The notes under the pieces are model-generated. The model made no database searches. It was not told where the DNA came from and saw only the letters and a list, made by a program, of their open reading frames with translations. Shown here in pieces: positions 41,246 to 50,386 of a stretch of DNA of 64,000 bases. Within the stretch, counting starts at the first letter, position 1. Every line of letters starts with the position of its first letter. Where the stretch lies: assembly GCF_010915725.1 (NCBI RefSeq), contig NZ_JAAIJR010000002.1, positions 62,001 to 126,000 of the forward strand, read 5' to 3'. The translations under genes were made by a program, and so were the position numbers. Source of the DNA: Thiorhodococcus mannitoliphagus (GTDB lineage: Bacteria > Pseudomonadota > Gammaproteobacteria > Chromatiales > Chromatiaceae).

Positions 41246-41844
41246 GTGAGAAGTCGAATCACGGACGTGTCGGGCCAAACGCGATCATCCGCGTCTTCGA
41301 GGCACTGACGGCGCATTCCGGGGCGGGCGATGCCGAGGCGGTCTTCAAGGCGGCCGGATTGGAGGCTTACCTCAAGGCGATGCCGACCGAGATGGTCGAC
41401 GAAAGTGAGGTGATTGCGCTACAGGGTGCGCTGCGCCAGCACCTCGGTGTCACGGATGCGCGCCTGATCGCACGGGATGCCGGTTTGCGCACGGGCGATT
41501 ACCTGCTCGCGAACCGCATTCCCCGACCAGCACAGGTGCTGCTCAAGCTCTTGCCGCCCAAGCTGGCTGCGAAAACGCTCTTGAAGGCGATCCGAGGCAA
41601 CGCCTGGACCTTTGTCGGGACCGGGGTCTTCGACGCTGATCCTGCCTATCCGCCCCGGATTAACATTCAGAATTCTCTCCTCTGCCGAGGCGCCTCATCG
41701 GACCAAGCGCTCTGCGACTTCTACGCAGGGACCTTCGAGCGACTCTTCCGCGAGTTGGTCCATGCCCAAGCTCAGGTGACGGAGACAGCCTGCCACGCCA
41801 TGGGTGCGCCTAGCTGCGTCTTCGAGGTTCGCTGGTCGATTTAG
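41242..41844 (+). CDS. bchJ: BchJ, V4R-domain protein of bacteriochlorophyll synthesis
   Basis: 200 residues starting at a GTG that overlaps the hemN stop. The C-terminal V4R domain (ending QVTETACHAMGAPSCVFEVR) contains cysteines suited to metal or ligand binding. BchJ was named as a 4-vinyl reductase, but later work assigned that activity to other enzymes; BchJ is thought to help substrate delivery. The gene neighbourhood (hemN-bchJ) supports the identification. Confidence 0.9.
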   Translation: MSEKSNHGRVGPNAIIRVFEALTAHSGAGDAEAVFKAAGLEAYLKAMPTEMVDESEVIALQGALRQHLGVTDARLIARDAGLRTGDYLLANRIPRPAQVLLKLLPPKLAAKTLLKAIRGNAWTFVGTGVFDADPAYPPRINIQNSLLCRGASSDQALCDFYAGTFERLFRELVHAQAQVTETACHAMGAPSCVFEVRWSI

Positions 41845-41867
41845 ACGCGCAGCGCGACGTTTCGGCC

Positions 41868-43319
41868 TTGGACGAACGTCGACTCAACGTCCCTTGCATG
41901 CTCGACTTGCCCGATTTCTCGGCGGCACCCTGGCAGTGGGGTGCGTCATGCGCGCTTGCCCAGGGAGCCGACAGGCTCAGCTACGCTGGTCTCCACGCCC
42001 AGGTCATTGAACGCGCGCGTCGACTCGCGTCCGGCGGGCTGAAGCCGGGCGAGGTCGTCATGGTGCCAGACGCGCCAGCCTGGGACCTTGTCATCATGCA
42101 GCACAGCCTGGCACGTTCTGGGGCGGCGCTGTTTCCATTCCGCGCCGACCTTCCAGCCTTCGAGCTTGCCAAGCTGAGCCAGCTCGTGGGCGCCGAATGG
42201 CGATGGCATCGACAATCCGCCTGCCTTGAAAGGACGCATTGCTCCCTCATTCAGTCTGCCTCTGCGGACTCAACCGAGGTTAGGGCGCTTATCAAGACGA
42301 GCGGCAGCAGCGGCGAGCCCAAGGTGGCGATGCTGACCGGGGCGAATCTGCTCGCCTCCGCGCTGGCCGCGAATCAACGGCTCGGTCTGGGCGCGAGCGA
42401 CCTCTGGCTCGCATGCTTGAGGCTGAGTCACATCGGCGGCCTCGCGATCGGTTACAGGTGTGCGCTTGCTGGTGCGACCCTGTTGCTCCATGACGGATTC
42501 GATGCGGCCGCGGTCGCGCGGGATCTGGCCCAGTGGCCCGTCACCCATCTCTCGCTGGTCCCCCCTATGCTGGCTCGACTCCTTGATCTCGGGTGCCTGC
42601 CTCCAGCTCAGCTGAGCGTCTTGCTCGTGGGTGGACAGGCGGTCAGTCCGAGTCTCGCACGACGGGCCTTGGGGGCCGGCTGGCCGCTCCATCTCACCTA
42701 CGGCATGACGGAGACCACCTCTCAAATCGCGACTCGCAAGGTGACCGCGATCCGTGAGCCGGATGCCACGCTGGCCGGTGAGCCTTTGCCCGGTGTCGAG
42801 TTGGACCTGCATGGCTGCGATGCGGCGACGCGCCCTCCGCGCCCTCTGCGGGTTCGCGGTCCCATGGTGATGGCTGGCTATGCTGGCCCGGACCGTCTTC
42901 CGGGGCGTGGCCTGCAGCCCGGCGGTTGGCTGGAAGCGGCGGATCTCGCCTGTCTGTCGAGCGATGGTCAGCTGCGCATCCTGGGGCGAGCGGACGACGT
43001 CTTGGTGATCGGAGGCGTCAATGTCTCACGCGCGGCGGTTCAGCGACGCGTCTGCGAGGCGCCGGGCGTGCGAGATTGCGTCGTGGTTGGCCTTCGAGAG
43101 GCGGTTTGGGGCTTCCGGCTCGCCCTTGCCTACGAGGGTGAGGTGACTGAAGTGGATCTGGAACAATGGTGTCGCTCGAGCCTGATGAGCCATGAGCGTC
43201 CAAGGGTCTTTATGCGGGTTGAGCAGTTGCCCTTGCTCGCGTCTGGAAAGCACGACCGTGTGCGTATCGGCGCGATGTTGGAGGCTATGAGCGGGGGCTC
43301 CGGCGCGCAGCCCGCTTGA
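41868..43319 (+). CDS. menE: MenE-like acyl-CoA/o-succinylbenzoate ligase
   Basis: About 483 residues of the ANL adenylate-forming family. It has the P-loop TSGSSGEPKVAMLT, the A5-like YGMTETTS, the hinge RADDVLVIGGVNVSR and a late lysine in LASGKHDRVR. It is shorter than average in the N-terminal domain, as MenE proteins are. It would activate o-succinylbenzoate for menaquinone, the QA quinone of many purple sulfur bacteria. The start is uncertain: TTG at 41868 or ATG at 41898. It follows bchJ by 23 bases. Substrate is inferred, not proven. Confidence 0.75.
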   Translation: MDERRLNVPCMLDLPDFSAAPWQWGASCALAQGADRLSYAGLHAQVIERARRLASGGLKPGEVVMVPDAPAWDLVIMQHSLARSGAALFPFRADLPAFELAKLSQLVGAEWRWHRQSACLERTHCSLIQSASADSTEVRALIKTSGSSGEPKVAMLTGANLLASALAANQRLGLGASDLWLACLRLSHIGGLAIGYRCALAGATLLLHDGFDAAAVARDLAQWPVTHLSLVPPMLARLLDLGCLPPAQLSVLLVGGQAVSPSLARRALGAGWPLHLTYGMTETTSQIATRKVTAIREPDATLAGEPLPGVELDLHGCDAATRPPRPLRVRGPMVMAGYAGPDRLPGRGLQPGGWLEAADLACLSSDGQLRILGRADDVLVIGGVNVSRAAVQRRVCEAPGVRDCVVVGLREAVWGFRLALAYEGEVTEVDLEQWCRSSLMSHERPRVFMRVEQLPLLASGKHDRVRIGAMLEAMSGGSGAQPA

Positions 43320-43487
43320 TCGAGACCGTCAGGATGAGTGCAGGCCGACGCGCATGACGTGATCGCCATGCGCGCCGTTGAGCCTAAAGCTCAGTTGAAC
43401 CGCAAAGCTCAGTTGAGCCGCCACGAGCCTGAGGCGCACATGGGCTTCCGATGCCTTGTGCCAGCGGTTCCAATGAGCGTATTGAGG

Positions 43488-44279
43488 TTAATGCGGACTC
43501 TGCTGTTCGGCGCTCTGGCCCCCTGGCGGTCCCATCTCTCGCTCGCTGTAGCCTTCCGGCACTTCGAACATGGCCGCGGGCATCGGCTCTTGGCGAATCA
43601 CCTTGACCTCACTTTCGGTCTCCATGTTTGCGCCCATCATCTGCATCTTGGAGATCGTCAGGATGGGATAGCCCGCAATCTTGTCCATCTCCTCACGCTG
43701 GGCCTTGGCCGCCGGGGAGTCGCCGAGCAGGCCGTCTGGTCCTGACATGCTCATCAGATTCGTGAAGGGCTCGAGGTCGATGTCGACATCTTCGGTTGCC
43801 CAGACCTCCTGCTCGATGTCCATCATTCCCGTCTTGCGGACGAGGTACTTTCTGCAGTTCCAGTCATTGATCTGCTTGGTCTCGTCGGTGCGCTCGACGC
43901 TGACCTTGGTCTGCTCCATCATGGCACGCATCTGATCGATGCCGGGCTGAGACATGCCCGCCATCATGCCCTTGGTGTCGATTGTGTAGAACTGCTTGGC
44001 CTCGTCGTTGATGAAGGTCAGGACTCCCGTCTCGGGGACAATGATCATGTCAGTCCCTTGAGGATCAGAGCTGGCCACTTTCATCTTGCCGTAGGCGACA
44101 TAGGTCTTGCTGATCTCTTCGCGGGGTGCCTCGCCGGTCAGGCCCTTGCTGCGGTTGACGGTCTCGATATAGAGCCCCTGATCGTCAGCGACCGCGGCAG
44201 ATAGATTGAATGCGGCCGCGAGCAGGATGGCGACGCCAAGGTGGATTCCATACTTGGATAAGAGTCGTCGATTCTTCAT
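43488..44279 (-). CDS. secreted DUF4412-type protein
   Basis: 263 residues with a Sec signal peptide (about 1-31, ending SAAVA-D). The mature protein is rich in Met and beta segments, with GKMKVASSDPQGTDMIIVPE, KQINDWNCRKYLVRK and MPAAMFEVPEGYSE, resembling DUF4412 and related periplasmic proteins whose function is unknown. A single cysteine (in WNCRKY) is conserved in such proteins. It lies downstream of paaK on the same strand; a stem GGCCTTG/CAAGGCC at 44307-44324 lies between them. Confidence 0.72.
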   Translation of the reverse strand: MKNRRLLSKYGIHLGVAILLAAAFNLSAAVADDQGLYIETVNRSKGLTGEAPREEISKTYVAYGKMKVASSDPQGTDMIIVPETGVLTFINDEAKQFYTIDTKGMMAGMSQPGIDQMRAMMEQTKVSVERTDETKQINDWNCRKYLVRKTGMMDIEQEVWATEDVDIDLEPFTNLMSMSGPDGLLGDSPAAKAQREEMDKIAGYPILTISKMQMMGANMETESEVKVIRQEPMPAAMFEVPEGYSEREMGPPGGQSAEQQSPH

Positions 44280-44340
44280 TGTCGATTCCAGTCTAGTGGT
44301 GAAGTTGGCCTTGCCCTCAAGGCCGGTGTATCAGGGTAGC

Positions 44341-45693
44341 TCAGGATGCTGGGTCGCTGAGGCCGCGTTTGTCCAGCACGCGCTTGGCCTTGCCGACGAA
44401 GCGCTCGATGCTGCGTGGCTCGACCAGGTCGACATGGGCGCGGATCCCCGCGACCCTATTGATCTCCCGCCCGATGCGCTCACGCAGCCTCTGCATGCGA
44501 TCCATGCGGTCGGAGAAGATCTCCGGATGGATCTCGACCTTGACGTGGACCTCGTCGAGTGTGCCAGGGCGACTGACCTCGATGAGGTAGTGAGGCGTGG
44601 TGCCCTCGACACGCAGCAGGGCCTCCTCGATCTGTGACGGGAAGACGTTCACGCCCCGGATGATCAGCATGTCATCCGTGCGTCCGGTGACGCGGCTCAT
44701 GCGCATCGTGGTGCGACCGCAGGCGCAGGGTTCACGGGTCAGTCGGGCGATGTCACGGGTGCGGTAGCGAAGCATGGGCATGGCCTCGCGGGTCAGAGCG
44801 GTGATGACCAGCTCGCCGGGCTCGCCCTCCGGGACCGGTTCGAGGCTTTCCGGGTCCAGGCATTCCACGAGGAAATGATCCTCTTGGATGTGCATGCCCG
44901 CGCGGGCCGGGCACTCGCCGCTGACTCCGGGGCCGATGACCTCGGACAGACCGTAGTTGTTGAAGGCTGAGATATCCAGTTCTTGCTCGATCTCGCGGCG
45001 CATGTCCTCGGTCCAGGGCTCACCGCCGAAATGACCGATCCGGATGGGCAATGCGCGCGGGTCGATGCCAAGCTCCCGCGCGGCGTCCGCGATGGTGAGG
45101 GCGTAGCTCGGCGTGCAGATGAGGACCTCCGGGTTGAGGTCGCGCATGATCTCGATCTGCCGTCTGGTGTTGCCGGCGGCCGCCGGGATGACGGTTGCGC
45201 CGACCCGCTCCAGACCATAGTGCAGCCCGAACCCGCCCGTGAACAGCCCATAGCCGAAGGCGACTTGTGCGCTGTGCTCCGGCCGCACTCCGCCCGCCGT
45301 CAGGAAGCGGGCGCAGAGTTCGGACCAGGTTTCCAGGTCCTTCGCCGTGTAGGCAACGAAGGTCGGCTTTCCGGTGGTTCCGGACGAGCCGTGGATGCGC
45401 GCCAGCGCCTTGCGCGGAACCGCCAGCAGCCCGAGCGGGTGCTGGCGGCGCATATCGGCCTTGGTCGTGAAGGGCAGTTTGCGGACATCGGCGAGGTCGC
45501 GGATGCCCTGCGGCCGGATGTCTCGGTGGCTCAGTTGATCGCGATAAAAGGGGACCTGTGCAAGACGGGAGACCAGGCTCCGCAACCGCTCCAGTTGCAG
45601 CTGTTCCAGTTCTGGCCGGGCCAGCGTTTCGCCGTCTGGGTCCCAGATTGGATACTCGTCTTGAGCCTGGATGTCTCTGTGGAATGCGGACAT
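44341..45693 (-). CDS. paaK: phenylacetate-CoA ligase-like enzyme (copy 2)
   Basis: 450 residues, ANL superfamily, PaaK type. It has PFTTKADMRRQHPLGL, the P-loop IHGSSGTTGKPTFVAYT, FGYGLFTGGFGLHYGLER, YGLSEVIGPGVSGEC, a zinc-like EPCACGRT and RGVNVFPSQIEEALL. The ATG at 45693 fits the family length. It would convert an aryl acetate to its CoA thioester with ATP. It follows the tandem-ACT gene by 16 bases. About half of the residues appear shared with the second paaK at 46314-47648, so the pair may differ in substrate or work with different aryl acids. Confidence 0.92.
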   Translation of the reverse strand: MSAFHRDIQAQDEYPIWDPDGETLARPELEQLQLERLRSLVSRLAQVPFYRDQLSHRDIRPQGIRDLADVRKLPFTTKADMRRQHPLGLLAVPRKALARIHGSSGTTGKPTFVAYTAKDLETWSELCARFLTAGGVRPEHSAQVAFGYGLFTGGFGLHYGLERVGATVIPAAAGNTRRQIEIMRDLNPEVLICTPSYALTIADAARELGIDPRALPIRIGHFGGEPWTEDMRREIEQELDISAFNNYGLSEVIGPGVSGECPARAGMHIQEDHFLVECLDPESLEPVPEGEPGELVITALTREAMPMLRYRTRDIARLTREPCACGRTTMRMSRVTGRTDDMLIIRGVNVFPSQIEEALLRVEGTTPHYLIEVSRPGTLDEVHVKVEIHPEIFSDRMDRMQRLRERIGREINRVAGIRAHVDLVEPRSIERFVGKAKRVLDKRGLSDPAS

Positions 45694-45709
45694 ACCTTGG
45701 CGCTCGCGG

Positions 45710-46147
45710 TCAGGGCACCAGGCTGATGAGTTCTTCGCCGTCAACGACGTGCAGGCCCTTGTCGAGCAGAACCTGAACGGCGCGATCCGGATCCTCGAAG
45801 CGGAAGATCAGAATGGCCTTGTCGCCGCGGCGCAAGGAGAAGGCATACATGTACTCGATATTGAGATCGGCGCCTTCCAGAATCTTGAGTGCCTCCGCGA
45901 GGCCGCCGGGCCGGTCGGGCACGTCCACGGCCACCACCTCGGTCAGGCTGACCACCCAGCCGGCCTTCTCGAGCACCTCCTTGGCCTTGTCCCACTCGCG
46001 TACGATGAGCCGCAGGATACCGAACTGGGCGCTATCCGCTAGCGAAAGGGTCAGGATATTGATGCCCTCCGCCGCGATGGCCTCCAAGGGTGCATCCAGG
46101 CGCCCGGGCCGATTCTCGAGGAACAGAGAGAGTTGCTGCAGTTTCAT
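45710..46147 (-). CDS. tandem ACT-domain regulatory protein
   Basis: 145 residues from the ATG at 46147: two ACT domains (about 1-65 and 70-140; MKLQQLSLFLENRPGRLD and VVAVDVPDRPGGLAEALKIL). ACT pairs of this type commonly sit beside paaK and iorAB genes and probably sense amino or aryl acids, although the ligand has not been shown here. It is placed between the two paaK genes and separated from the upstream one by 166 bases that contain a heptamer array. Confidence 0.88.
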   Translation of the reverse strand: MKLQQLSLFLENRPGRLDAPLEAIAAEGINILTLSLADSAQFGILRLIVREWDKAKEVLEKAGWVVSLTEVVAVDVPDRPGGLAEALKILEGADLNIEYMYAFSLRRGDKAILIFRFEDPDRAVQVLLDKGLHVVDGEELISLVP

Positions 46148-46263
46148 GGTCTTGAGTCCTCGCTTGAGGCTGATGGAGCGGCCAGCCGCCGTTGTCTGCA
46201 TGTCAACCTCCGACAGGCAAAGGCGCGGCGGGGAACGGTCAGGCAAAGCCAGCCGTCAGCCAC

Positions 46264-46312
46264 TGACAACTGACAACTGACAACTGACAACTGACAACTG
46301 ACAACTGACAAC
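46264..46312 (+). repeat. heptanucleotide tandem array (TGACAAC)7
   Basis: Seven perfect units of TGACAAC, 49 bases, ending one base before the stop codon of the upstream paaK gene (minus strand). It lies between that gene and the ACT-protein gene of the same operon. Perfect short arrays of this type change copy number by slippage. Confidence 0.92.
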
Positions 46313-46313
46313 G

Positions 46314-47648
46314 TCAATCGTTGCGCCGATCGATCACGCGCTTCGCCTTGCCCTCACTGCGCGGGATGCTGTGCGGCTCGACCAGTCGGAGTTCGACCCG
46401 GATGCCGAGGATGTGCTCGATCGCCTGGGCGATGCGCGCGCGCACCTCCTCCAGGCCCTTGATCTTGTCGCTGAAGACCTCGGGCGTGACTTCCACTTCG
46501 ACCGCCATGCGGTCGAGCCCCTGGTCGCGGGTAAGGATGATCTGATAATGCGGCAAGGTCCCTTCGACTTGCAGCAAGGCCGCCTCGACCTGCGAGGGGA
46601 AGACATTGACGCCGCGGATGATGAACATGTCGTCCGAGCGGCGGCCGATGCGGCGCATACGCCGGATGGTGCGTCCGCAGGCGCAGGGCTCTGTGATCAG
46701 CGCGGTGATGTCGCGGGTCCGATAGCGGATCATCGGCATCGCCTTCTTGCTCAGGGTCGTCAGGACTAGCTCGCCCTCCTCGCCGTCCGGCAGGGCCTCG
46801 CCCGTCTCGGGGTCGATGATCTCGGGGTAGAAATGGTCCTCGAAGATGTGCAGTCCGTCTTGCGCGTCGCATTCGCTGGCGACGCCGGGGCCGATGATCT
46901 CGGAGAGTCCGTAGATGTCATAGGCCTTGATGCCCGCCTCGCTCTCGATGTGGTGGCGCATCCCGTCGGTCCAGGGCTCAGCGCCGAAGATGCCGACACG
47001 CAAGGGTAACTCGCGCAGGTCGACGCCTAGCTCGCGCGCGCGCTCGACCATGTGGGTGAAGTAGCTCGGCGTGCAGCAGAGTGCGGAGACATTGAAGTCG
47101 CGGATGAGCATGATCTGCCGATCGGTGTTGCCGCCGGAGATCGGAATCACCGTCGCGCCGAGTGCCTCGCCGCCGTAGTGGGCGCCCAGTCCCCCGGTGA
47201 AGAGGCCATAGCCGAAGGCGTTCTGCAGGATGTCGCCGCGATGCAGGCCGCAGGAGGCGAGGGTTCGCGCCATGACCTCGCCCCAGACGTCGACGTCCTC
47301 GCGCGTGTAGGCGACGACGATCGGCTTGCCCGTGGTGCCGGAGGAGGCATGCAGACGCACGACATCGCTCATGGGACTGGCGAAGAGGCCGAAGGGGTAG
47401 GTGTCGCGCAGGTCGGCTTTGACGGTGAAAGGTAGCTGCTGGATGTCTTCCAGCGACTGGATGGCGTCGGGCGTCAGGCCGCGCTCCTCCATGCGGTCGC
47501 GGAACAGCTCCACGTTCTGGTAGGCGCGCGCCACCACCGCGCGCAGCCGTCTCAACTGCACCTCTTTGAGGGCGCGCTCGGGCAGAAAATCGGGGGCGCT
47601 GGCGGGGTGGAAGCCGCCCTCGGCGTCGTTCCAGAGCTCAGTCAGCAT
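46314..47648 (-). CDS. paaK: phenylacetate-CoA ligase-like enzyme (copy 1)
   Basis: 444 residues with the PaaK signatures PFTVKADLRDTYPFGLF, LHASSGTTGKPIVVAYT, FGYGLFTGGLGAHYG, YGLSEIIGPGVASEC, EPCACGRTI and RGVNVFPSQVEAALL. It starts 14 bases after iorB, so it is in the same transcript. Activating aryl acetates to CoA esters would run together with IorAB, which produces or uses aryl-acetyl-CoA from aryl pyruvates. An ATP-forming role in the reverse direction is also possible. Confidence 0.93.
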   Translation of the reverse strand: MLTELWNDAEGGFHPASAPDFLPERALKEVQLRRLRAVVARAYQNVELFRDRMEERGLTPDAIQSLEDIQQLPFTVKADLRDTYPFGLFASPMSDVVRLHASSGTTGKPIVVAYTREDVDVWGEVMARTLASCGLHRGDILQNAFGYGLFTGGLGAHYGGEALGATVIPISGGNTDRQIMLIRDFNVSALCCTPSYFTHMVERARELGVDLRELPLRVGIFGAEPWTDGMRHHIESEAGIKAYDIYGLSEIIGPGVASECDAQDGLHIFEDHFYPEIIDPETGEALPDGEEGELVLTTLSKKAMPMIRYRTRDITALITEPCACGRTIRRMRRIGRRSDDMFIIRGVNVFPSQVEAALLQVEGTLPHYQIILTRDQGLDRMAVEVEVTPEVFSDKIKGLEEVRARIAQAIEHILGIRVELRLVEPHSIPRSEGKAKRVIDRRND

Positions 47649-47662
47649 GGGGAGTCCTCGTG

Positions 47663-48160
47663 CTATCTGTCGGCAGTGTCTTGCTCGATTGCCGCAGAAC
47701 GGCCGAGCGCAAAGGCCTGCTCGTTGATGGTGTGGAGCTTCTCGGCGAGGTTGGCGTACATGGCCGCCAGCCAGTGCTCCTCGGGAATATCCAAAGCGGT
47801 CGACATGGCTCCCAGGAGGGCGACGTTGAGGCTTTTCTTGTTCTTGAGGGCGCCGGGATCCAGCACATCCGGCCCGATGAGCACGCCGCCAGGCCGCAGC
47901 GTGGGGCGGTTGATCTCGACCTGCGTCGCCTCCAGCACCAGCAGCACATCGGCCTCGCCCGGCGGCACCATGGGGCTCAGCACCAGGTCGCCGAAGCGCA
48001 CGTCGCTGCTCACGGAGCCGCCGCGCTGGCTCATGCCGTGCAGCTCGCTCTTCTTGACGTCGAAGCCGGCGCGGAAGGCCGCGTCGGCCAAAATATCGGA
48101 GGCCTTGAGGACCCCCTGACCGCCGAGGCCGGCGATCACCACGTTCTTCACCTTGCTCAT
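47663..48160 (-). CDS. iorB: indolepyruvate:ferredoxin oxidoreductase beta subunit
   Basis: 165 residues, shorter than many IorB (about 190). The gamma-type domain has VVIAGLGGQGVLKASDILAD, KKSELHGMSQRGGSVSSDVR and LLVLEATQVEINRP. With IorA it oxidatively decarboxylates aryl pyruvates, such as indolepyruvate and phenylpyruvate, to aryl-acetyl-CoA. It starts 13 bases after iorA. Confidence 0.93.
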   Translation of the reverse strand: MSKVKNVVIAGLGGQGVLKASDILADAAFRAGFDVKKSELHGMSQRGGSVSSDVRFGDLVLSPMVPPGEADVLLVLEATQVEINRPTLRPGGVLIGPDVLDPGALKNKKSLNVALLGAMSTALDIPEEHWLAAMYANLAEKLHTINEQAFALGRSAAIEQDTADR

Positions 48161-48173
48161 GCGCTCAGCCCTG

Positions 48174-49802
48174 TCAATTCGCCGCTTCCGCCGTGCAATG
48201 CATTTGAGATGCTTGCTCCGCCGCCGCCTTTTCGTAAAACCGGATCTTGGGTGCCGCCAGCACGCAGGGCTGCCGAGCGACTAACAGTGAGGTCTCGGGC
48301 TTGGCGAGGAGGCTCGCGATGAGGTCCTTCAGGGACTGATCCTTGTCCTGCGAGCTGATCACATGGACGTTCTGCACACCCATGGACTCGGCGAGCGCCT
48401 CGAAGCTGATCTTTCCGGTTGGCGAATGGTCCAGCAGACGCCCGGTGCCTGGGTGCTCCTGCTGTCCGGTCATGGCCGTGGTCCCGTTGTCCAGGATCAG
48501 GATCAGGTGCCCGGTCGCCGGAGGGTTGTAGACCATCTCGGCGATGCCAGTGATCCCTGAATGAACGAAGGTCGAATCACCGATGACGCTGACCACCCGT
48601 CGCGCCTGGTCGTCGGGCAGCACATGACGCATGCCCAGTCCGACGCCGATGCTCGCGCCCATGCAGACGCAGGTATCCATGGCCGAGAAGGGCGGCAGCA
48701 CGCCGAGCGTGTAGCAGCCGATATCGCCAGCGACGATGCAGTCGAGATCCCGCAGCGCCTCGAAGACCCCACGGTGCGAGCAGCCCTGGCAGAGTTCGGG
48801 CGGCTTGCCCTTGGGCGGCACGGGCTCTGGGCTGTTATCGCCGGCCAGGATGCGGCGCACGCGAGCCACGTTCAGCTCGCCGAATCTGTACATCTCGGGC
48901 TTGCCCTCGGCCGGGATGCCGGCGGCACGCAGGGTGTCGGCGAGCACGGGATCGCCTTCCTCGACCACGACCAGACGCTCCACGCCGTCGGCGAACTGGC
49001 GGATGCGCTCCATCGGCAGCGGATAGGTCAGGCCGATCGTCAGTTGACGCGCCTCGGGGGCGGCCTCGCGCGCATGCATGGCCGCGATGCCGGTGGCGAC
49101 GATCCCCAGCTCGGAGGCGCCGTCATCCAGCCGGATCGGGCCCTCGGTCTCGTTCCAGGCCGCGATCTCGGCGAGCTTCTGGCGCAGTCGATGATGAGCC
49201 GGCTTGGCGTAGGCGGGGATCATGACGCGTGCCGGGATGTCGCGTTCGAAGGTGGGCTCGGCGGTTGCGCTCGGCGCGGTGCGCGGTCGTACGACCGTCT
49301 TGGAATGGCAGACGCGGGTGGTCAGACGCAGGATCACCGGGATCTTCCAACGCTCCGAGATCTCGAGCCCCAGCCAGGTGAAGTCATAGGCCTGCTGGGA
49401 GTCGATGGGCTCGAGCATCGGCAGGGCCGCGGCGCGGGCATAGTGGCGGTTGTCCTGCTCGTTCTGACTGGAGGCCATGCCAGGGTCGTCGGCGGAGACC
49501 ACGAGGAGGCCGCCGGTGACATCTGTATAGGCTGCGGTGAACAGCGGGTCGGCCGCGACATTGAGACCCACGTGCTTCATGGTGACGAGGGTGCGTGCGC
49601 CGGCAAAGGCGGTTCCAATGCCGACCTCCAGTGCGACCTTCTCGTTCGGTGACCACTGCGCCCGGCCGCCTAGCTGGTCGAAGGTCTCGAGAATCTCTGT
49701 GGAAGGGGTGCCTGGGTATCCCGTCCCAAGCCTGACGCCGGCATGGAGTGCCGCAAGGGCGACGGCATCGTCGCCGCTCAGTAGGAGTCGTTCGGAAGTC
49801 AT
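48174..49802 (-). CDS. iorA: indolepyruvate:ferredoxin oxidoreductase alpha subunit lacking the ferredoxin domain
   Basis: 542 residues. N-terminal pyrimidine-type domain LGTGYPGTPSTEILETFD, EVGIGTAFAGARTLVTMKHVG and SADDPGMASSQNEQDNR; then the TPP-binding region with LCQGCSHRGVFEAL, GDIGCYTLGVLPPF and GDSTFVHSGITGI. Most IorA proteins end with an 8-iron ferredoxin domain of two CxxCxxC motifs after residue about 540. Here the protein ends AAAEQASQMHCTAEAAN with no such motif, and iorB begins 13 bases later, so the domain is absent rather than frame-shifted. Electron transfer must use another protein or a different acceptor. Confidence 0.92.
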   Translation of the reverse strand: MTSERLLLSGDDAVALAALHAGVRLGTGYPGTPSTEILETFDQLGGRAQWSPNEKVALEVGIGTAFAGARTLVTMKHVGLNVAADPLFTAAYTDVTGGLLVVSADDPGMASSQNEQDNRHYARAAALPMLEPIDSQQAYDFTWLGLEISERWKIPVILRLTTRVCHSKTVVRPRTAPSATAEPTFERDIPARVMIPAYAKPAHHRLRQKLAEIAAWNETEGPIRLDDGASELGIVATGIAAMHAREAAPEARQLTIGLTYPLPMERIRQFADGVERLVVVEEGDPVLADTLRAAGIPAEGKPEMYRFGELNVARVRRILAGDNSPEPVPPKGKPPELCQGCSHRGVFEALRDLDCIVAGDIGCYTLGVLPPFSAMDTCVCMGASIGVGLGMRHVLPDDQARRVVSVIGDSTFVHSGITGIAEMVYNPPATGHLILILDNGTTAMTGQQEHPGTGRLLDHSPTGKISFEALAESMGVQNVHVISSQDKDQSLKDLIASLLAKPETSLLVARQPCVLAAPKIRFYEKAAAEQASQMHCTAEAAN

Positions 49803-50386
49803 GCGCCGCGTGGGGCCTCGCTCTCAGAGGGAAGTGTGACGGGCGCATTATCGGCGTGCTTGGTTGATGGCGGCAAGGGCACGGCCGTGTCCGACTCTCT
49901 GTTGCCCGGATGACGGGGCTCCAGACAATGAGTCGTGCAAGCAGACTCTAAACGCCTTGCTTATCAATCGGCTAAGGCGGTTTTTCGAGAGTTTGCAGGT
50001 CAGATTCGTACACGAAAAAGCAGAGACCGCGATCGCCTGGGCCTCGCCTCCGTTCAATAGATAGGATTGGCGCGGGCTGCCGGTCTTGATGTGGGTCAGC
50101 TCGAGTGGACTCTGGGCAGCGAGGTCGTCTGATGAGGCGCGTCTCGGCGATCCTCTGGAAGCCCCTAAACCACTTGGTTTTCGCATGAAGCAGGGATTGG
50201 CGGGAGGCAAGGCGCCAGTTCTTGATGAGGTCGCCCCAAGGATGGATGAGCCGGTCTTTGGCCAGCTGCGCAGCGCCCGACCCAAACCAAAACGCCCTCG
50301 ATTCCTCGAGGGCGTCAGGGGAAGACCGATGCGCGGGCGTTGAGCGAGCGACGTTTGGCTAGCAATCCACGATTACGTCAACGCCT
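49803..50386. other. intergenic region upstream of iorA
   Basis: 584 bases without an acceptable gene. The part near iorA should hold its promoter; the part near 50300 holds the terminator of the upstream VPLPA-CTERM gene. Confidence 0.5.
50284..50315 (-). terminator. rho-independent terminator for the VPLPA-CTERM gene
   Basis: On the minus strand ACGCCCTCGA pairs perfectly with TCGAGGGCGT across a 4-base loop (50292-50315), followed by TTTGGTTT. It lies 71 bases after the stop codon of the gene at 50387. Confidence 0.75.

Noticed and set aside
49848-50285. Minus-strand 145-codon frame upstream of iorA
   Set aside because: No signature, no ribosome-binding site, and it lies downstream of a clear terminator.
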